Shown piece by piece: positions 4,855 to 7,827 of a DNA stretch of 7,827 bases (position 1 is its first letter; each line of letters opens with the position of its first letter). The translations under genes and the position numbers were made by a program. The notes beneath the pieces are model-generated. The model was not told the DNA's origin. It saw only the letters and a list, made by a program, of their open reading frames with translations, and searched no databases. Source of the stretch: Eubacteriaceae bacterium UBA4266 (GTDB lineage: Bacteria; Bacillota; Clostridia; Eubacteriales; Eubacteriaceae); the NCBI GenBank assembly GCA_002396065.1, contig DGWE01000078.1, forward strand, positions 1-7,827. Reading direction: 5' to 3'.

Positions 4855-6312
4855 CTAGATGAGCGCCCACAGCGGCAGGAAGGTGACGAGGTAGCGGCTC
4901 TTCGATTCCCAGAGCAGCAGGAACAGCGCGAGAAAGAGCAGCGCAAGCTTGATCAGATCGCTGTGGCCCTTCAGCCGCTTGTCCGATCGGCCTTCTTCGA
5001 TGAAGGTCCATTCCGTGGTGAAAAACACCGTGAAATACAGGATGTTAGCTAAAACGCGGAGGCTCAGATGTTGAAACACCGGGACGTAGTGGGCGCTTCT
5101 GAACATGCCGTCTCCCCAGGTTCGCCCGATCTTGACGCCCATGTGGACGATAAAGGCCGGCACGTCCTTGAGCTTCTGCCCGAGGCGGATCCAGTCGGCG
5201 TGGGTCTTTGCGGCCTGCCCGGAGTAGGATAGGGTGTAGAGGAAATCCGCTTTGTGGAAGCCGCCGTCGCCGCTGGCGCTCATCATCACCCAGTGGATCA
5301 TCGGGAATTTGTACTCAGCGAGCAGTTTCTCGTTGAGATCCAGGCCCTTGACGAGGAGTGTGCCAGTAATTTTGGCGCTTAGGGCAAAGACGACAATCAG
5401 CCAGGCCATTTGGGCTGCGCGGGCTGTTTTATTCTGATGTCCGGGATTGTGGACGAGAATGTCGCACAGGTAAGCCGGCAGCAGCAGGCCGGCGCTGCCC
5501 TTGACTTTGTAGGCGATCATCAGCAGCAGCATCGAGAGCCCGAGAGTCAAAGTGGCGCGGGCAGATCGAGAGTGCAGGGTGCCGCGGTCGAGGCCCGTGC
5601 GCCAGCAGACGTAGGCGTACACCGAGGCCATCAGCCAGGGCATCGCCATCGAATCCGTGTAGAAATACGGGATGTAGGTAAACATCGGAATGAAGCACAG
5701 GCATTTGACGGCGCAGAAAAAGGCCCGCCTGCCTCCGTAGAGCTTTTCGCCGGTGGCGAAGACCAGAGCGAGGGAAAAGTTGAGGCAGAGCATATTGACG
5801 AAAATTGGGCAGGCGTTGGACAGGCCGCCGGTGAGGGTGTATTCGATTTTGTAGATCCCGGCGAGGAGCGCGAGGATCATGTGATTGTTGGGGTAGGTGT
5901 AAAAATAATGGTGGTGGTGGGCCGGCATGCCGTCGTGAATGGCCGATGGACCGTAGAGCACCAGGTTTTTCGCCGCGTGGGAGACGTAGTACAAATCGTT
6001 GTGGGGCTTGATCGGGACGTGATAGACGATAAGCAGTTGTACCCCGAGAAAGAGAAAGTCTAAGATAATAAACGCCCGAATCGGGTCGAAGGCAGCAGTA
6101 TCATCAGTATCGATCTGGCCGTCAATGCACCTAAAAATCAAAAATAGAGCGAACACGCCGAGAAAGGTGAGGGTAAAGAGCACCAGCGCTTCAGGCACCG
6201 CCACGCGCAGCCGCAGGCTGTAAAAATACCAGACGCCGGCGAGGAGCAGCACACAGCCAAAATAAAGGGATAAAAACCGGTTGAACCGGCGGGAATCGTA
6301 ACGTAATTTCAA
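4855..6312 (-). CDS. GT-C type membrane glycosyltransferase (GT39/PMT-like)
   Basis: The 485-residue protein is an integral membrane protein with about ten hydrophobic helices. The first large outer loop holds PHNDLYYVSHAAKNL (103-117). D106 is the likely GT-C catalytic or metal acid, since family members have an acidic residue here. It is followed by H132-H135 and YPNN (140-143), a pattern seen in bacterial PMT/ArnT-like enzymes. The C-terminus E-S-K-S-R-Y-L-V-T-F-L-P-L matches the usual end region of these proteins. Such enzymes transfer a sugar from a polyprenyl-phosphate donor to a surface glycan or protein outside the membrane; the substrate is not evident. The start is TTG at 6312, with AGAGG 8 bases upstream. 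The reading frame ends only a few residues into the last hydrophobic stretch, so the C-terminus may be slightly short. It is divergent from the family 2 glycosyltransferase. Confidence 0.8.
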   Translation of the reverse strand: MKLRYDSRRFNRFLSLYFGCVLLLAGVWYFYSLRLRVAVPEALVLFTLTFLGVFALFLIFRCIDGQIDTDDTAAFDPIRAFIILDFLFLGVQLLIVYHVPIKPHNDLYYVSHAAKNLVLYGPSAIHDGMPAHHHHYFYTYPNNHMILALLAGIYKIEYTLTGGLSNACPIFVNMLCLNFSLALVFATGEKLYGGRRAFFCAVKCLCFIPMFTYIPYFYTDSMAMPWLMASVYAYVCWRTGLDRGTLHSRSARATLTLGLSMLLLMIAYKVKGSAGLLLPAYLCDILVHNPGHQNKTARAAQMAWLIVVFALSAKITGTLLVKGLDLNEKLLAEYKFPMIHWVMMSASGDGGFHKADFLYTLSYSGQAAKTHADWIRLGQKLKDVPAFIVHMGVKIGRTWGDGMFRSAHYVPVFQHLSLRVLANILYFTVFFTTEWTFIEEGRSDKRLKGHSDLIKLALLFLALFLLLWESKSRYLVTFLPLWALI

Positions 6313-6480
6313 TTTCGTAACCTCTTTTTGCAGCGTATTTATTTCAGTCGGACCTATCTTAGCATACTGAGAAGAAAGACTTCATGTGTTTATCTAAATT
6401 TAATTTTTAATTAACTTTTTTGAAATAAAATGTTCAAAATTAAAACGGATAATCAGTAAAAAACAAATAGAGGTTGTATT
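6313..6480. promoter_or_regulatory. AT-rich divergent spacer between the two glycosyltransferases
   Basis: This 168-base spacer must hold promoters for both directions, but no pair of good hexamers is spaced correctly. On the plus strand GATAAT (6448-6453) and TAAAAT (6426-6431) are possible -10 elements; TTGAAA (6420-6425) is 22 bases from the former, which is too far. On the minus strand TATGCT (6366-6361) and TAAGAT (6362-6357) are weak -10 candidates. No operator-like repeat stands out. Confidence 0.3.
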
Positions 6481-7479
6481 GTGGAATGTATTGAAGTAAA
6501 GACAAAAGAAAACCGCGAACGGCCGAGACTGATCGTCGTCGTGCCCTGCTACAACGAAGAAGCCGTGCTGCCGATCACGTCGAAGCTGTTTCTCGACGAG
6601 CTCAACGCAATGATCGCAGATGGAAAGATCGCGGAGGACAGTCGGATTTTATTCGTCAACGACGGCAGCAAGGATCAGACGTGGCCGATCATCACAGGGT
6701 TATCCGAACAGGACACGCATTTTGCGGGGATCAGTCAGAGCCGGAACCGCGGCCATCAAAACGCCGTGCTCGCGGGTCTGATGGAAGCGAAGGACCGCTG
6801 CGACATCACCATTTCGATCGACTGCGACGGTCAGGACGACATGCACGCGATGGAAGAAATGGTCGACGCCTACCGCGGCGGCGCCGACATTGTGTACGGC
6901 GTTCGGGACAACCGCGACAGCGATTCGTGGTTCAAGCGGACGACCGCCCAGGGATTTTACAAATTTTTAAACAAAATGGGCGCGGAGGTGGTGTACAACC
7001 ACGCGGACTACCGTCTGGTTTCGTCCCAGGTGCTGGACGCTTTTTCGGATTTTAAAGAGGTCAACCTCTTCCTTCGCGGGATGTTTCCGCTGGTCGGCTT
7101 CAAAAGCGCCTGCGTCTATTACACGCGGAACGCGCGCATGGCCGACGAGAGCCATTATCCGCTGAAGAAAATGATCGGCCTCGCGGCCGACGGCATCACG
7201 AGCCTGTCGAACAAGCCAATCCAGATCATTACCAACGTCGGCATCGGGGTGAGTCTGATCGGTTTCGTTGGTGTGCTCTGGGCGCTGATCGAGGCCCTCC
7301 TCGGGCACACCGTCGGCGGCTGGGCGTCGCTGACCTGTATCGTCTGCTTCTTAGGGGGCATTCAGCTGCTCAGCCTCGGCGTCATCGGCGAATACGTCGG
7401 CAAAACTTATCTCGAGACCAAACACAGGCCTCGCTACATCATTTCGGCGTGCACAGGCAATTGGCATTCGGAAAAATAA
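6481..7479 (+). CDS. Family 2 glycosyltransferase, GtrB/DPM1-like
   Basis: The 332-residue protein has a cytoplasmic GT-A domain followed by two membrane helices. Visible motifs are VVPCYNEE (20-27), VNDGS (59-63), SRNRGHQNA (87-95) and the metal-binding DCD (114-116) in S-I-D-C-D-G-Q-D-D, where most relatives have S-I-D-A-D-L-Q-D-D. NHADYRL follows. The C-terminal pair of helices (about 249-273 and 279-303) ends with G-E-Y-V-G-K-T-Y-L-E-T-K-x-R-P-R-Y-I-I, diagnostic of GtrB-type enzymes. They move a sugar from a nucleotide donor to polyprenyl phosphate, the lipid-linked donor used by GT-C enzymes like the divergent neighbour. The start is GTG with AGAGG 7 bases upstream. The final CTGNWHSEK tail is hydrophilic. 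The sugar cannot be told from sequence. Confidence 0.92.
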   Translation: MECIEVKTKENRERPRLIVVVPCYNEEAVLPITSKLFLDELNAMIADGKIAEDSRILFVNDGSKDQTWPIITGLSEQDTHFAGISQSRNRGHQNAVLAGLMEAKDRCDITISIDCDGQDDMHAMEEMVDAYRGGADIVYGVRDNRDSDSWFKRTTAQGFYKFLNKMGAEVVYNHADYRLVSSQVLDAFSDFKEVNLFLRGMFPLVGFKSACVYYTRNARMADESHYPLKKMIGLAADGITSLSNKPIQIITNVGIGVSLIGFVGVLWALIEALLGHTVGGWASLTCIVCFLGGIQLLSLGVIGEYVGKTYLETKHRPRYIISACTGNWHSEK

Positions 7480-7483
7480 GCGT

Positions 7484-7534
7484 AAAAAACGGCTTATTCC
7501 GCTCACGATTCAAGCGAGATAAGCCGTTATTTTA
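7484..7534. terminator. Bidirectional rho-independent terminator
   Basis: AACGGCTTAT (7488-7497) pairs perfectly with ATAAGCCGTT (7519-7528), with a further CGCT/AGCG helix inside (7500-7503 with 7513-7516). On the minus strand the hairpin is followed by six T (A run at 7484-7489); on the plus strand by TTATTTTATT. It ends both the family 2 glycosyltransferase and the convergent LCP gene. Confidence 0.9.
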
Positions 7535-7827
7535 TTGCTGCCAAACGGTGTCGATGTGGTCACTGATGTCCTGGGTCCGGCTCGACGGGGTGTAGTCGTG
7601 CTCGTAGATGAACTGGTGCAGGGTCTGGACGTTTTCGCTCAAGGACGTCGGGAAGACGTAGGACTGGCCCTGGAGATAGCCGAGGCTCAGCTGGTTCGCG
7701 TCTGGAATCTGCTGCTGCTGAAGGGTGGTGTTCCGAACCAGCGCGAGATTAAATAAGAATTTGAAAATCTTGGCGTTGGACATGTTGGTCTTGATGTAGG
7801 GCTTGATCGTCTTGTAGAGGCGGTACT
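7532..7827 (-). CDS. LCP (LytR-CpsA-Psr) family protein, C-terminal part
   Basis: The frame is open from the right window edge to the stop at 7534-7532, so the gene is cut at its 5' end and about 97 residues are present. The visible part begins YRLYKTIKPYIKTNMS, then goes on with a helix K-I-F-K-F-L-F-N-L-A-L, a strand region ending S-Y-V-F-P-T, and the terminal helix N-V-Q-T-L-H-Q-F-I-Y-E. This order matches the end of the LCP catalytic domain (the IKTN-x-S segment, then a closing L-x2-F-I-Y helix). LCP proteins are membrane-anchored enzymes that move glycopolymers from polyprenyl carriers to the peptidoglycan outside the cell. The membrane anchor and catalytic arginines would lie outside the window. 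The Gln-rich TLQQQQ stretch and the hydrophilic C-terminal tail are unremarkable. It lies next to two glycosyltransferases, which fits a cell-wall glycan role. Confidence 0.75.
   Translation of the reverse strand, partial: YRLYKTIKPYIKTNMSNAKIFKFLFNLALVRNTTLQQQQIPDANQLSLGYLQGQSYVFPTSLSENVQTLHQFIYEHDYTPSSRTQDISDHIDTVWQQ

Noticed and set aside
5907..5918. Four consecutive His codons in the GT-C protein, resembling an affinity tag
   Set aside because: The run is internal to the outer loop next to YPNN and is flanked by native sequence, so it is natural.
5410..6063. 217-residue plus-strand open frame
   Set aside because: It lies fully antisense to the GT-C gene. Its composition is rich in E, G, V, R and D with no family motif, typical of a mirror frame in GC-rich coding DNA.
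1..7827. CRISPR array, tRNA, rRNA, insertion sequence or attachment site
   Set aside because: No regularly spaced repeats, no tRNA-like cloverleaf, no rRNA segments, and no transposase or terminal inverted repeats were found on reading both strands.

Overview
The window looks like chromosomal DNA from an anaerobic Firmicute, most likely a Clostridia/Eubacteriales-type organism with moderately high GC genes and AT-rich spacers. The reasons are strong AAGGAGG-type ribosome binding sites, frequent TTG/GTG starts, a FeoA-FeoB-FeoA set with a FeoB-associated Cys-rich protein, a short-chain-type flavodoxin remnant, a DUF3793 protein and an LCP-family protein. The genus cannot be fixed from the sequence.

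Left part (1-4850): a ferrous-iron uptake locus. A small Cys-rich protein (minus strand, 70-294) is divergent from feoA1 (597-818). The spacer carries an extended -10 promoter for the small gene and one or two promoters for feo. TTTG/CAAA inverted repeats overlap the feo -35 elements and look like an operator. feoB (840-3005) and a FeoB-associated membrane peptide (3052-3264) follow. A spacer of about 390 bases then separates them from a second feoA (3654-3863). Most of that spacer can be drawn as one folded RNA of about 270 nt: a long-range closing helix, a second long-range helix, a GUGA-capped hairpin, two hairpin loops with the same seven bases, and a run of six T at the end. I do not recognise it as a known class. 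After feoA2 comes a chimeric reading frame, in which the GDGIND hinge of a heavy-metal P-type ATPase is joined in frame to the C-terminal part of a flavodoxin. A DUF3793 protein and a strong terminator close this half.

Right part (4855-7827): surface-glycan genes. A multi-spanning GT-C type glycosyltransferase (minus, 4855-6312) is divergent from a GtrB/DPM1-like family 2 glycosyltransferase (plus, 6481-7479). The latter would make a polyprenyl-phosphate sugar of the kind GT-C enzymes use. A bidirectional terminator separates it from the C-terminal end of a convergent LCP-family protein (minus, cut by the window edge), a family that attaches glycopolymers to the cell wall.

How they fit together: FeoA/FeoB and the Cys-rich peptide would import Fe(II), and flavodoxin normally replaces ferredoxin when iron is scarce, so a flavodoxin remnant here is coherent. 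The two points most worth a second look are the folded RNA in the feo spacer and the ATPase-flavodoxin chimera, which is either a real rearrangement or an assembly misjoin.
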